Shown here one piece after another: positions 1 through 9,171 of a stretch of DNA of 64,000 nucleotides. The position numbers were made by a program, and so were the translations under genes. The DNA is from Roseovarius confluentis. Its GTDB lineage: Bacteria; Pseudomonadota; Alphaproteobacteria; Rhodobacterales; Rhodobacteraceae. Below the pieces are notes generated by a model, which saw only the letters and a list, made by a program, of their open reading frames with translations, was not told the DNA's origin and did no database searches. The DNA lies in contig NZ_PPFE01000001.1 in NCBI RefSeq assembly GCF_002917925.1, positions 868,001-932,000 on the forward strand, given 5' to 3'. The stretch's first letter is position 1; each line of letters starts with the position of its first letter.

Positions 1-304
1 TCGCCTTTGCGGCCTGCATCATTCCGGGGTCGGGCTCGACGAGGCAGATACTGCTGTCAGCGCACAGGCGCGCCGCGATCTCGGTGTAGTTTCCTGTGCC
101 GCCGCCGACGTCGTAGATGATCTTCGGCGTGTCGGTCCCTGCCAGGAAGTCTTCGAACTCCTGCATTAACGCCTTGTACTCTGGATTGTGCCTCGACAAC
201 AGGTCGTAGGCTGTCGCATAGGCGCTCCAATCAGCGTTCGACGCGTGATCAGGACTATTTGTTCCACCAGCACTCAAGACGACCACGTCCTTCCCAAAGC
301 ACAT
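1..304 (-). CDS. Class I SAM-dependent methyltransferase, N-terminal part (cut by window edge)
   Basis: The minus strand reads open from an ATG at 304 to the left edge, giving about 101 residues without a stop. The visible part contains the glycine-rich SAM-binding motif I, VYDVGGGTGNYTE-like (residues IIYDVGGGTGNYTEI), followed about 20 residues later by an acidic strand end (VEPDPGMM), the usual ribose-binding acidic position of Rossmann-fold methyltransferases. The substrate cannot be told because the C-terminal half is outside the window. The preceding residues (SNADWSAYATAYDLL) resemble the lead-in of ubiE/biotin-type methyltransferases. The start is uncertain: there is no strong ribosome binding site before this ATG. 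The family call is firm; anything beyond that is not supported. Confidence 0.75.
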   Translation of the reverse strand, partial: MCFGKDVVVLSAGGTNSPDHASNADWSAYATAYDLLSRHNPEYKALMQEFEDFLAGTDTPKIIYDVGGGTGNYTEIAARLCADSSICLVEPDPGMMQAAKA

Positions 305-1123
305 GAGACGGCAATTGTGCAGCCTCTAAACTGGGTGCGAAATCAATCGCAGGCCAATATTATCATTAGCAAATTCTTAATATTTCAGATCGACATTGCA
401 ACACACCGCGGCGACAAAAGGTTGATTCAACACCTATTGTTTCCACTCGAGGTTAGTTTTGATGCAAATCGGCCACATCACCTGTTCGGTTTAGGGCTCA
501 ACTTCGACACACGTGGTGTGCAGGTCGAGGAATACAGGGCGATCAACCCATCAGTGCATTATTGGCCGGCAATCCGTTGGACATCCGCATCTCGGGGCGG
601 TCCCTGAGCCGAACTATGGCCAGGTTAAGGCAAGGGCGTCGAAACGGGAGCAAAAATTTCCCGGTTTTGACAAAGAACAACCGAAATCGTCGGCGACAAG
701 CCCCACGAAGCGCTGGAGCGCGATGAACGTGGAGTCTTGATGTTCGTACTGCCCTATACTGACGGCCCGGTCGTTCTGGACCTGGTTGCACATTTCCTTG
801 GTGTGGCGTCACACGACAATATTAATGCCGCCCCGTCGGGATATACGGCAGGCCGTGGCCTGGTGTCGGACCCGGTGGCGGTCAATGCGTGCGGGCCGTT
901 GTTGGTCGAGATACCGCACTTGCGGCCTGCCGCGTGCGCCTCGCAGCGCCCGGCATTTGCGGACGCGTCGCGGGATGCCACGACAATCCCGTGGCCGCTT
1001 AAAACTCCTTAAAGTTGTCTTAATTTGGCCGATTTCTCAAGGTCATAACTGTAAGCAGGCGACCAAGGCCGCAACAGTCAGCAACAGGTCCGGGAAATGC
1101 GTGACCTGCAAGGAGCAATGGAA
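305..1123. other. Gene-poor stretch of 819 bp
   Basis: No convincing gene is seen between the methyltransferase start and the response regulator. The 300-560 part is visibly richer in A and T than the rest of the window. Short open frames exist on both strands (for example 740-1012 on the plus strand), but their translations show no recognisable motif, signal peptide or coherent composition. The last 100 bases before the response regulator probably hold its promoter; no clear consensus could be assigned. Confidence 0.5.
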
Positions 1124-2110
1124 ATGCATCTACTTGCCGTAGACGATGAACCGACAATCCTCGAGCTGCTTCAGTTGCTCATCCAGACGCTCGGCGACCA
1201 CACCGTGACCACGGCCACGTCTGTCGCAGAGGCACTGGAACTACTGGACAAGCCAGAGACCCCGGCGATCGATTGTTTCCTCATCGATATCCAGATGCCG
1301 GACACCGACGGTATCTCGCTTTGCGGGACGCTCCGCGCGCGCCCCGAGTATCAGCTGACGCCCATCCTGATGCTCACGGCAATGACCGACAAATCCTACA
1401 TTGACCGGGCCTTCGCGGCGGGGGCCAGCGACTATATCACCAAGCCGTTCGATGTCGACAACCTGCGCGGCCGTATCCAGCTGATCAACGATCTGTCCAA
1501 AAGCAGCCGGCAGACCGCCATCAGCGCCAGGTCCAAGGCAGAGCCAGAGCCGCTCGGGGACGGGTCCACGACGCTTGCGCTGCATGAACCGATTTTCGTA
1601 CAGGACGTGGACGGGTGCATCACGTATCTCGCGCTTGAGAACTACGTGTCGTTGATGTCGAGAAAAAAGCTGTTCGGGTCGTCCATCATCGGGTTCACAA
1701 TCCGGGACATCGAAGAACTGCACCGGAAATCATCCCGTTACGAATACGAGTGCATCGTGACCGACGTGGCCGAGGCGATATCTGTCGCACTCGAAGAGTT
1801 CGGAGCGTTGATTTCCTATGCAGGGAACGGCACCTACCTCTGCGTCCTGGAATACGGATCGCAATTGAGTCCAGATAAGCTGGCGGATCAGGTGAACCTG
1901 ATCCTGCGCAGCATGGAGCTTTATTCGAACGATGGCACGCCGATCAATGCGTTCGTCTCGGCCGGCGAGCAGGTTCGCCTGGTCTGGAAATCAGGCCAGA
2001 GCGCGGTGGACGCGCTGGCCACGGCGCACGAAAGCGCGGAGCGCGAAAGCGGGCGCCACGCTCGCAACCTGGAAGATTTCTGGTACGACAAGGACAGCAT
2101 GGGGTTCTAG
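1124..2110 (+). CDS. Response regulator with REC domain and degenerate GGDEF-like C-terminal domain
   Basis: The 328-residue protein starts with a receiver domain: acidic pair VDDEP at residues 6-10, phosphoacceptor Asp55 in LIDIQMPD, the conserved T in MLTAM and the Lys in YITKPFD. After a variable linker, residues about 170-320 keep the spacing of a GGDEF domain, but the signature itself is replaced: where GG(D/E)EF is expected the protein has SYAGNGTYLCVLE, and the usual DPLTGLPNR start is absent. Enzymatic diguanylate cyclase activity is therefore unlikely; a c-di-GMP sensor, GTP sensor or purely structural output is possible. I chose the ATG at 1124 because AGGAG ends eight bases before it; in-frame ATGs at 1097 and 1118 are less well placed. 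It stands alone, with no kinase next to it. Confidence 0.75.
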   Translation: MHLLAVDDEPTILELLQLLIQTLGDHTVTTATSVAEALELLDKPETPAIDCFLIDIQMPDTDGISLCGTLRARPEYQLTPILMLTAMTDKSYIDRAFAAGASDYITKPFDVDNLRGRIQLINDLSKSSRQTAISARSKAEPEPLGDGSTTLALHEPIFVQDVDGCITYLALENYVSLMSRKKLFGSSIIGFTIRDIEELHRKSSRYEYECIVTDVAEAISVALEEFGALISYAGNGTYLCVLEYGSQLSPDKLADQVNLILRSMELYSNDGTPINAFVSAGEQVRLVWKSGQSAVDALATAHESAERESGRHARNLEDFWYDKDSMGF

Positions 2111-2293
2111 AGACTCCAAGCTATACTGCTCCGAATGTCGCCATGAATCGCTTCGGGTTTTCCTGAAGCTGCCACACGAGCAACCTGTCAGAGCGACGGC
2201 AAAAAGCATGCCGAACGGCAAGCGCCCCGAAATCCGTACTGAAAACGCCCTTCTCCGATCAAAACAGACAATCGCTAACGCCGGATCGCGCTA

Positions 2294-3283
2294 TCAGCAC
2301 CCCTCATCTGCGTCCATTGTGCCATAGGTTCTTTCGGCGATCCCGATGGTTGACAGCTCGCTCTCGATCACTTCCAGGAATTTCGCCTCGGCCTCCGAAC
2401 GGCGGCGGGCGGGATTGCTCAGCAGGTAGATGCTCACCATCGGCAGATTGTCATAGGGCGGCAACTGCCGGATGTGCCCCGCCGCCACGTCCTGTGCCGC
2501 CACGTGCAGCGGCAGCGCACCAATCCCCACATTGGCCATGATCATGCGCCGGATCTCGTTCAGACTCGACGACACGCCGCGCCAGTCGCGCGACAGATTC
2601 AGCCGCGCCCGCAGCTTCGAGATCGCCTCCAGAGGGCCACCTTCGGCTTCCGTCTGGAACGCCACGAAAGGCCCCCCCTCCAGGTCCTCGGGCCTGATCT
2701 CCTCGGCCCCGAACAGCGGATGCCGCGCCCCGCAATACAGCCCGAAATACTCGCGGTAGAGCACCATCGTCATCAGGCTCTTGGGCACGCTCGACAACAG
2801 GCATATCCCGAAACTGGCCCGGTTCAGCTTGATCATCGTCTCCACTTCGTCGCTCTCGTAGACGGTGAAGGAATAGGTCACGCTGGGATGCGCCTGGGCA
2901 AATCGGTTCAGGATGCTGTCGAAATGCTCCGAGATGACCGAACTGGTGATCGCGATGGAAAGATGCCCGCGCAACTCGGCATTGTCCTCGTCCAGGATCG
3001 CGGGGATCTGAGACACCGTACCGAAGATCGTCGCGCATTCGGTATAAAGCACCTGCCCCGCCCGCGTGATGGTGAACTCGTTGGGCTTGCGGATCACCAG
3101 CGTCTTGCCGATCGCCTGCTCCAGCCGCTTCAGCGCCGCCGACACCGTGGGCTGTTTCAGGCCCAGATGGGTCGCGGCCTTCGAGATGCCCCGCTGCTCG
3201 ACCACCACCATGAAGGTGCGCAACAGGTTCCAGTCCAGGTTCCAGGGAAAGCGGGGGCGCTGCGGCAAGCTCATAGATTTCAC
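2294..3283 (-). CDS. LysR-family transcriptional regulator of the divergent catabolic operon
   Basis: The 329-residue protein has the LysR winged helix-turn-helix at residues 16-75 (LRTFMVVVEQRGISKAATHL, QPTVSAALKRLE) and a type 2 periplasmic-binding-like effector domain from about residue 105 to 310. It lies divergent from the amino acid transporter and catabolic operon that starts at 3414, with about 130 bases between the start codons; this is the usual arrangement for a LysR regulator that controls the neighbouring operon and itself. The effector is probably the transported compound or a breakdown product (inference). It is slightly longer than the family norm of about 300 because of an N-terminal extension before the helix-turn-helix. 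Confidence 0.9.
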   Translation of the reverse strand: MKSMSLPQRPRFPWNLDWNLLRTFMVVVEQRGISKAATHLGLKQPTVSAALKRLEQAIGKTLVIRKPNEFTITRAGQVLYTECATIFGTVSQIPAILDEDNAELRGHLSIAITSSVISEHFDSILNRFAQAHPSVTYSFTVYESDEVETMIKLNRASFGICLLSSVPKSLMTMVLYREYFGLYCGARHPLFGAEEIRPEDLEGGPFVAFQTEAEGGPLEAISKLRARLNLSRDWRGVSSSLNEIRRMIMANVGIGALPLHVAAQDVAAGHIRQLPPYDNLPMVSIYLLSNPARRRSEAEAKFLEVIESELSTIGIAERTYGTMDADEGC

Positions 3284-3286
3284 CTA

Positions 3287-3306
3287 TAATCAGGATGCTT
3301 ATTATT
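3287..3306. promoter_or_regulatory. Candidate LysR operator (inverted repeat ATAAT-N10-ATTAT)
   Basis: An AT-rich perfect inverted repeat, ATAAT-N10-ATTAT, sits just upstream of the LysR start codon and about 110 bases upstream of the transporter gene. Its dyad form and position fit a LysR recognition or autoregulation site, though it is not an exact T-N11-A box. The surrounding bases are the most AT-rich of the intergenic region, as expected for an overlapping divergent promoter. Confidence 0.45.
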
Positions 3307-3413
3307 TATTTGCGCGATAGCCGCCCCCATGCAAGGCTTTTGCAGGAGCGGTGCAATCCGCCGATGCTGCACGGGCGAAAGACCCGCCACTTAAAACCAA
3401 CATGGAGAGACAT

Positions 3414-4190
3414 ATGACATTCCGCCGAACCGTTCTGAAATCCGCTGTCGTGGCCATGGGCCTTGCCGTGGCCGGCCTCGCGCCCGCTGCCGCGGAAGAA
3501 CTTGAAACCCTTAAGGAAAAGGGTGTCATCCGCATCGCGATGTCCGGCGCCTACCCGCCGTTCAACTTCGTCAACGACCAGAACGAGGTGGTGGGCTTCG
3601 ACCCCGCCATCGGCACCGAGATCGCCAAGCGCATGGGACTCGAGGCCGAGATCGTCACCACCGCGTGGGATGGAATCATCGGCGGGCTGCTTTCCAACAA
3701 GTACGACGCCATCGTCGGCTCCATGACCATCACCGACGAACGGGACGAGGTCGTGGATTTCGTCGGCCCCTACTATTCCGACAAGCGCGCCATCTTCACC
3801 CAGCCCGGCTCGGGCATCTCCAGCCTCGAGGACCTCGAAGGCAAGAAGGTCGGCCTGACCTTGGGAGAAACGCACGAGGACTGGGCGCGCGAGCGCGGCT
3901 ACAACGTCAGCACCTACAAGGGCCTGCCCGAACTGCTGCTGGAGCTCGAGAATGGCCGCGTCGACGCCATCGTGAACGACTCCATCGCCGCCATCCTCGC
4001 CATGGGCGAGAAAGGCCAGGAATACGAGATGTTCGCCGATCCCACGACCGACCCCTTCGGCGCGGGCATCGCCATCCGCGAAGGCAGCCCCGAACTCGCC
4101 GCCGCCATGCAGGAGGCGCTCGATTCCATGATGGAAGACGGCACCTATCTCGAACTCGCTGAAAAGTGGGTCGGCGCAGATATCCGCTAA
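3414..4190 (+). CDS. Polar amino acid ABC transporter, periplasmic substrate-binding protein
   Basis: The 258-residue protein begins with a Sec signal peptide (positively charged MTFRRT, hydrophobic core, AAA cleavage region near residue 24) and is otherwise a single bacterial solute-binding family 3 domain. Typical elements are GVIRIAMSGAYPPFNF, the GFDPAIGTEIAKRMG segment and the YDAIVGSMTITDERDEVVDF segment, all classic for polar amino acid binding proteins. It would deliver the substrate to the permease pair encoded next. The start at 3414 was chosen because a purine-rich GGAGAG precedes it and the signal peptide begins there; an upstream in-frame extension has no signal. The exact ligand cannot be told from sequence. 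Confidence 0.92.
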   Translation: MTFRRTVLKSAVVAMGLAVAGLAPAAAEELETLKEKGVIRIAMSGAYPPFNFVNDQNEVVGFDPAIGTEIAKRMGLEAEIVTTAWDGIIGGLLSNKYDAIVGSMTITDERDEVVDFVGPYYSDKRAIFTQPGSGISSLEDLEGKKVGLTLGETHEDWARERGYNVSTYKGLPELLLELENGRVDAIVNDSIAAILAMGEKGQEYEMFADPTTDPFGAGIAIREGSPELAAAMQEALDSMMEDGTYLELAEKWVGADIR

Positions 4191-4198
4191 ACCTTTTC

Positions 4199-4227
4199 GC
4201 CCCGCCGCCATCGCAGGGTGGCGGGGC
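4199..4227 (+). terminator. Stem-loop after the binding-protein gene (attenuator or partial terminator)
   Basis: GCCCCGCC (4199-4206) pairs with GGCGGGGC (4220-4227) across a 13-base loop, nine bases after the binding-protein stop codon. There is no long T-run afterwards. In ABC operons such a hairpin commonly stabilises or partly terminates the message so that the binding protein is made in excess over the permeases. That function is inferred from position. Confidence 0.6.
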
Positions 4228-4373
4228 CTTCCGGGAACCTGATCCCCGATCGGACCGGCTGACGGCCCGCGCGCACTGCGCCTTGCCGCCGTCCCGTCCA
4301 AGCACGTACTCGATCTCGCCGGACAAGAGCCCCGTGCATGCCCCGGCCCCGCGATCTGCCAGAAGGACACGCC

Positions 4374-5021
4374 ATGGACATAGAGTTGATGCAAAGGGTC
4401 TACCCCTTCTTCCTGCAAGCCGCGTGGGTGACGATCCAGCTGTCTGTCCTGACGGCCTTGCTCGGCCTCACTTGCGGCGCGCTTGGCGCGGCGATGCGGC
4501 TCTCGCGCCTCGCGGTCTTCCGCTTCATCGGCGCGGCCTATGTCAGCGTCTTTCGCGGCACACCCGCACTCATCCAGCTTTTCATCCTCTACTTCGGCGG
4601 GCCCCAGGTCGGCATCCAGCTCGACGCGTTCGAGGCCGGAGTCATCGGCCTTGGCGTCAATGTCGGCGCCTACATGACCGAAACCATCCGCGGCGCGATT
4701 ATCTCGATCCCCAAGGGCCAGCGCGAGGCCGCCCGCACCCTCGGCCTCAGCCGGTGGCAGACGTTCTACAACGCCATCCTGCCCCAGGCCGCCCGCCTGA
4801 TGGTCCGCCCGCTGGGCGTGAACCTCAACATGCTGATCAAGTCCACCGCGCTCGTGGCCGCCATCTCGGTGGTCGAACTCACCTACACCGCGCAGCGCTA
4901 CATCGGCTCCACCTACAAACCGTTCGAGATGTTCCTGCTCGCGGGCATTCTCTACATGATCATCATCTACGCCACCGGCCGGGCCGTCGCCTGGCTGGAC
5001 CGCCGCGTCCAGATCAACTGA
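4374..5021 (+). CDS. Polar amino acid ABC transporter permease 1
   Basis: The 215-residue inner-membrane protein is a His/Glu/Gln/Arg/opine-type permease. It has hydrophobic segments at about residues 20-45, 55-75, 85-105 and 180-205, the conserved YVSVFRGTPALIQLF segment, and the ABC-interaction loop EAARTLGLSRWQTFYNAILPQA near residues 118-140. It pairs with the second permease at 5040 to form the channel. The ATG at 4374 gives the usual family length; the reading frame is open further upstream, but that part looks like untranslated leader. Confidence 0.92.
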   Translation: MDIELMQRVYPFFLQAAWVTIQLSVLTALLGLTCGALGAAMRLSRLAVFRFIGAAYVSVFRGTPALIQLFILYFGGPQVGIQLDAFEAGVIGLGVNVGAYMTETIRGAIISIPKGQREAARTLGLSRWQTFYNAILPQAARLMVRPLGVNLNMLIKSTALVAAISVVELTYTAQRYIGSTYKPFEMFLLAGILYMIIIYATGRAVAWLDRRVQIN

Positions 5022-5039
5022 TCGGAAAGGAAAACCAGA

Positions 5040-5696
5040 ATGGGCCTCGACTTTACGGTTGTTCCGGAACATCTCGACGTGATCCTGCTGGGGTGTCTGT
5101 GGACGATCTTCATCGCCGTCGCCGCCGCGCTCGTCAGCTTCTTCGGCGGGATCATTTTCGCGGTTATCGCGCTATACGCGCCGTGGATCATCCGCCAGCC
5201 CTTCCGCCTGATCGAATGGGTCTTCATGGGCACGCCGCTTCTGCTGCAGCTCTTCCTGATCTATTTTGGCCTCGTGCAGATCGGCATTGACCTGCCCGCC
5301 TTCGTCGCCGGCATCATCGGGCTTGGCCTGCACTTCGCAGTCTACAATTCCGAACTGATCCAGACCGCCATCCTGTCCGTCGACAAGGGCCAGATGGAGG
5401 CCGCCCGCACCGTCGGCCTCAGCCGTGGCCAGGCGCTGCGCAAGGTGGTCATCCCGCAGGCCGTGCGCGACGTGATCCCCCCCATCGGCAACAACATGAT
5501 CGCGCTTCTGAAGGACAGCGCGCTGGTGTCGGTGATCGGGGTCAGCGAACTGACCCTCTCGGCGCAACGCGTGATCGGTGCCACCTACAGACCGTTCGAG
5601 TTCTACCTCGTCGCCGCCGCCTTCTACTACGTCATCAACCTCTGCATGGAATGGGTGCAGCGCCGCATCGAGCGCCGCATCGCAATCTCGCGCTGA
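5040..5696 (+). CDS. Polar amino acid ABC transporter permease 2
   Basis: The 218-residue permease is homologous to the preceding one, with the same [15 protein letters not shown] channel segment and the [22 protein letters not shown] coupling loop that contacts the ATPase. It begins 18 bases after the first permease, with GGAAAGGA just upstream. The two form the heterodimeric membrane part of the importer. No missing segments were noticed. Confidence 0.92.
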   Translation: MGLDFTVVPEHLDVILLGCLWTIFIAVAAALVSFFGGIIFAVIALYAPWIIRQPFRLIEWVFMGTPLLLQLFLIYFGLVQIGIDLPAFVAGIIGLGLHFAVYNSELIQTAILSVDKGQMEAARTVGLSRGQALRKVVIPQAVRDVIPPIGNNMIALLKDSALVSVIGVSELTLSAQRVIGATYRPFEFYLVAAAFYYVINLCMEWVQRRIERRIAISR

Positions 5697-5713
5697 TCGT
5701 CAGGAGACAGACC

Positions 5714-6484
5714 ATGACCGACACCGAACATTTCGTCGAAATCAAGCACGCCCAGAAATCCTTCGGCAAGCTTGAGGTTCTCAAGGACATCAGCCTCAAC
5801 GTCGCCCGCGGCCAGATCGTGGCGATCATCGGCCCGTCGGGCTCGGGCAAGTCCACGCTGCTGCGAGCCATCAACGACCTCGACGCGCTGACGGGGGGCG
5901 AGATATGGCTCGACGGCGTCCAGGTAAACAAGGACCTCCCCTACCGCCAATACGAAAAGCACATCAACCAGATGCGCCAGGACATCGGCATGGTCTTCCA
6001 GCACTTCAACCTTTTCCCGCACATGACCGCCCGCGACAACGTCACCATGGCGCCCAAGCTGCTCAAGGGTCTCAGCAAGGCCGACGCCGACAAACTGGCC
6101 GAGGAACAGCTCGATAAGGTCGGGATGCTGGAACGGATCGACTATTACCCCTCGCAGCTTTCTGGCGGCCAGAAACAGCGCGTCGCGATCGCCCGTGCCC
6201 TCGCCATGAAGCCCAAGCTGATGCTTTTCGACGAGGCCACCTCCGCCCTCGATCCCGAACTGGTGGACGAGGTGAACCAGGTCATGAAAAAGCTGGCCGA
6301 GGAACACATGACCATGATCATCGTCACACACGAGATGGATTTCGCCGCCTCCGTCTGTGACCGCGTGCTCTTCATGGACAAGGGCGTGGTGGTCGAGGAA
6401 GGCCCGCCCAGCGTCGTCTTCAAGAACCCTACCAAGGAACGCACCCGCGAATTTCTTCGCAAACACCTCGCAGGCGCCAAGTGA
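5714..6484 (+). CDS. Polar amino acid ABC transporter ATP-binding protein
   Basis: The 256-residue ATPase has the Walker A motif GPSGSGKST (about residues 41-49), Q-loop ([11 protein letters not shown]), ABC signature [15 protein letters not shown], Walker [16 protein letters not shown] and the switch His in [10 protein letters not shown]. This is the GlnQ/ArtP-like class of polar amino acid importers. The start at 5714 follows AGGAGA; the open frame extends upstream into the end of the permease gene but lacks a better start. Its last four bases overlap the GTG start of the aminotransferase gene (GTGA), showing that transport and catabolism are one transcription unit. Confidence 0.95.
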   Translation: MTDTEHFVEIKHAQKSFGKLEVLKDISLNVARGQIVAIIGPSGSGKSTLLRAINDLDALTGGEIWLDGVQVNKDLPYRQYEKHINQMRQDIGMVFQHFNLFPHMTARDNVTMAPKLLKGLSKADADKLAEEQLDKVGMLERIDYYPSQLSGGQKQRVAIARALAMKPKLMLFDEATSALDPELVDEVNQVMKKLAEEHMTMIIVTHEMDFAASVCDRVLFMDKGVVVEEGPPSVVFKNPTKERTREFLRKHLAGAK

Positions 6485-7833
6485 CCGACAACACGTCCTA
6501 TCTCTTCTACCAGTCGCGCAACCCGCGACCGTTCCTCGACCACGGCGAGGGCATCTACCTGATCGACGAGGCCGGCAAGCGGTACATCGACGGCTCGTCG
6601 GGCGCAATGGTGTCCAATATCGGCCACTCCAACCCGCGCGTGCTGGCCAAAATGAAGGCGCAGATGGACAAGGCCACCTTCGGCTACCGCCTGCATTTCC
6701 GCACCCACCCGTCCGAGGATCTGGCCGCGAAAACCTTCGCCATGACGCCCGAGGGGCTGGACCGCGTGTTCTTCGTCTCCGGCGGGTCCGAGGCGGTGGA
6801 AAGTGCGGTGAAACTGGCCCGTCAATACGCCCTGACCCAAGGCCATAACGACCGCTACAAGGTCATCTCGCGCTTTCCCTCCTACCATGGCTGCACTTTC
6901 GGCGCGCTCGACCTCACCGGCTACGCGCCCCTGCGCGACCCCTTCGCTCCGATGATGAGCGAGATGCCCAAGGTCGCCGCCCCCACCACCTATCTAGACC
7001 GCGACAACCTGACGGAAGAGGCGCGCGGCCTGAAATACGCAGACCTCCTGCGCGACAAGATCATCGCCGAGGGTCCCGACACCGTGCTGGCCTTCATCAT
7101 GGAACCCGTCGGCGGTGCCTCCACTGGCGCGCTCGTCGCGCCCGACAGCTATTATGGCCGCGTCCGCGAGATCTGCGACGAGTTCGGCGTGCTCCTGATC
7201 TATGACGAGGTCATGACCGGCGCGGGCCGCACGGGCAAATTCCTCGCTGCCGAACACTGGGGCATCACCCCCGATATCGTCGCCATGTCCAAGGGCTTCG
7301 GCGCGGGCTACGCACCCCTCGGCGCGATGGTCGCGGGTCGCCGCCTTGTCGATCCGGTGCTGGATGCGGGCGGCTTCGCCCACGGCTTCACCTATGCCGG
7401 CAACCCTTTGGCCTGCGCCGCCGGTCTGGCGGTGCTGGAAGAGATGGAGGAACACGACCTCATCGACAACGCCGCCCGCATGGGCGACGTCCTGATGACC
7501 GAATTGCGCGCCCTGATGGACCGCTATCCCTTCATCGGCGACGTGCGTGGCAAGGGGCTGCTCACAGCCTTCGAATTCGTCTCCGACCGCACCACGATGG
7601 AACCGCTCGACCCTGCGCTCAACGCCCATGACCGCCTCGTCGAACTGGCCTACGAACGCGGCCTCATTATCTATTCCCGCCGCACCCGCGGCGGCACCAA
7701 GGGCGACCATTTCCTCGTCGCCCCGCCCCTCATCATCACCGAGGCGCAAATCGCCGAAATGATGGCAATCCTCCGCGACGCCCTCGACGCCTTCGCGCGT
7801 GAGATCGGCCTGCCGGTGGAGAGCGCGGCATGA
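6481..7833 (+). CDS. Class III PLP-dependent aminotransferase (omega/beta-amino acid type)
   Basis: The 450-residue protein is a fold-type I class III aminotransferase. Visible landmarks are the glycine-rich cofactor phosphate loop [17 protein letters not shown] (about 98-114), YHG at 135-137, EPVGGAS near 208-214, the Asp of [13 protein letters not shown] (241-253) and the Schiff-base Lys271 in [14 protein letters not shown]. Members move amino groups from terminal or beta carbons, or act on alpha,omega-diamino acids, to pyruvate or 2-oxoglutarate. The start is GTG at 6481, overlapping the ATPase stop; it ends overlapping the next gene by ATGA. With a 3-oxoacid CoA transferase and a thiolase downstream, a beta-amino donor giving a 3-oxo acid is the simplest reading (inference). 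Confidence 0.88.
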   Translation: MTDNTSYLFYQSRNPRPFLDHGEGIYLIDEAGKRYIDGSSGAMVSNIGHSNPRVLAKMKAQMDKATFGYRLHFRTHPSEDLAAKTFAMTPEGLDRVFFVSGGSEAVESAVKLARQYALTQGHNDRYKVISRFPSYHGCTFGALDLTGYAPLRDPFAPMMSEMPKVAAPTTYLDRDNLTEEARGLKYADLLRDKIIAEGPDTVLAFIMEPVGGASTGALVAPDSYYGRVREICDEFGVLLIYDEVMTGAGRTGKFLAAEHWGITPDIVAMSKGFGAGYAPLGAMVAGRRLVDPVLDAGGFAHGFTYAGNPLACAAGLAVLEEMEEHDLIDNAARMGDVLMTELRALMDRYPFIGDVRGKGLLTAFEFVSDRTTMEPLDPALNAHDRLVELAYERGLIIYSRRTRGGTKGDHFLVAPPLIITEAQIAEMMAILRDALDAFAREIGLPVESAA

Positions 7834-8522
7834 GGCTCCCCGACAAGCGAACCTCCATCGAGGCCGTCATCGCCCACATCAAGGACGGCGACAGTATAAT
7901 GGTCGGCGGCTTCGGCGTCCCCGGCACGCCCATGACCCTGATCCGCGCGCTGGTGGCCCACGGCGCGCGCGACCTGACGCTCATCAAGAACGACGCCAAC
8001 GAGCCCGGCATGGGCATCGATCACCTGCTGCAAAGCGGGCAGGTCAAACGCCTCATCACCACGCATCTGGGTCTCAACAGCCACGCCATCGGCCTGATGA
8101 ATTCCGGCGCGCTCGAGGTCGAGTTCAACGCGCAAGGCATCCTGGCTGAGCGTATCCGCGCAGGCGGCGCGGGCATCGGTGCGATCCTCAGCGATATCGG
8201 AATCGACACCGAACTGGCCCGCGGCAAGCAGGTGGTCGAGATGAACGGCACCCCCTACCTGGTCGAGCCGGCCTTGCGCGCCGACGTGGCCCTGATCCAC
8301 GCCGACACCGCCGACCCCTTCGGCAACCTCGCCTATGTCGCCACGGCGCAGAATTTCAACCCGCTCATGGCCATGGCCGCGCCACTTGTGATCGCGGAGG
8401 CCGAGCGCGTCGTGCCGCTGGGAGAACTTGATCCCAACACCGTCCACACCCCCGGCGTCTTCGTCGATCACGTCACGGAACTGCCCGAGATTACAGAGGA
8501 TTACGCCGTTGTCCGACGCTAG
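7830..8522 (+). CDS. 3-oxoacid-type CoA transferase, subunit A
   Basis: The 230-residue protein is the alpha subunit of a family I CoA transferase (succinyl-CoA:3-oxoacid, acetoacetate or oxoadipate type). It has the N-terminal GDSIMVGGFGVPGTP glycine motif near residues 18-32, the MGIDHLLQSGQVKRLI region and the GTPYLVEPALRADVALIHADTAD segment. It would move CoA from succinyl-CoA or acetyl-CoA to the oxo acid made by the aminotransferase. It overlaps the aminotransferase by ATGA and its own end overlaps the beta-subunit start, so both subunits are translated together. The exact acid cannot be read from sequence. Confidence 0.9.
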   Translation: MRLPDKRTSIEAVIAHIKDGDSIMVGGFGVPGTPMTLIRALVAHGARDLTLIKNDANEPGMGIDHLLQSGQVKRLITTHLGLNSHAIGLMNSGALEVEFNAQGILAERIRAGGAGIGAILSDIGIDTELARGKQVVEMNGTPYLVEPALRADVALIHADTADPFGNLAYVATAQNFNPLMAMAAPLVIAEAERVVPLGELDPNTVHTPGVFVDHVTELPEITEDYAVVRR

Positions 8523-9162
8523 GGATCGCATGGTCGCCCGCGCCGCGCGCGAGATTGCACCGGGCATGGTCGTCAACCTCGGGATCGGCCTGCCGACGAA
8601 GGTCGTGAACCACCTGCCCGCCGATTTCCCAGTCTGCCTGCACACGGAAAACGGCATGACCGGGATCGGGCCGGCGCTCTCGCCCGACCGCGCCGACCGC
8701 AACCTGATCGACGCGGGCGGGGCCTACGTCACGCCCGTGCCCGGCTCGGCCTTCTTCGACAGCGCCACCAGCTTTGCCGTGGTCCGCTCGGGTCGGCTCG
8801 ACCTCACCATGCTGGGCGCCTTCGAGGTCAGCGAGACCGGCGACCTCGCCAACTGGAAAATCCCCGGCAAGTTCAGCCCCGGCGCGGGCGGCGGCATCGA
8901 ACTGGCGCAAAAGGCCCGCCGCGTCGCCGTGCTCACCACCCACACCGACCGCGCCGGAAACCCCAAGCTCAAGCAGACCTGCGCCCTGCCTCTCTCGGCC
9001 AGCGCCTGCGTCACCCGCATCTTCACAGATCTTGCCGTGATCGACGTCACTCCCGACGGGTTCGCCCTGACCGAACTTGCCGAAGGCACCAGCCCCGAGG
9101 ACGTGCAACGCGCCACCGATGCGCCTCTTTCAATTCCCGACGCCCCCATTCCGACTTTCTGA
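8509..9162 (+). CDS. 3-oxoacid-type CoA transferase, subunit B
   Basis: The beta subunit (about 217 residues) carries the catalytic glutamate in the motif TENGMTGIGP (family form SENG) and the N-terminal GMVVNLGIGLPTKV motif. The end region GSAFFDSATSFAVVRSGRLDLTMLGAFEV is typical. I prefer the TTG at 8509, which overlaps the subunit A stop and gives the family-like N-terminus (M)SDARDRMVARAAREI; the ATG at 8530, with AGGG upstream, would remove seven residues and is the main alternative. It forms a heterodimer or heterotetramer with the preceding subunit. Confidence 0.88.
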   Translation: MSDARDRMVARAAREIAPGMVVNLGIGLPTKVVNHLPADFPVCLHTENGMTGIGPALSPDRADRNLIDAGGAYVTPVPGSAFFDSATSFAVVRSGRLDLTMLGAFEVSETGDLANWKIPGKFSPGAGGGIELAQKARRVAVLTTHTDRAGNPKLKQTCALPLSASACVTRIFTDLAVIDVTPDGFALTELAEGTSPEDVQRATDAPLSIPDAPIPTF

Positions 9163-9171
9163 GCCGCCTTA

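Noticed and set aside
740..1012. 90-residue frame in the gap before the response regulator
   Set aside because: Weak start context, no motif, composition not coherent; kept only as part of the gene-poor stretch.
3306..5072. Long open frame antisense to the amino acid transporter genes
   Set aside because: It is the shadow of three well-conserved genes in GC-rich DNA; its translation is Gly/Asp/His-rich without motifs.
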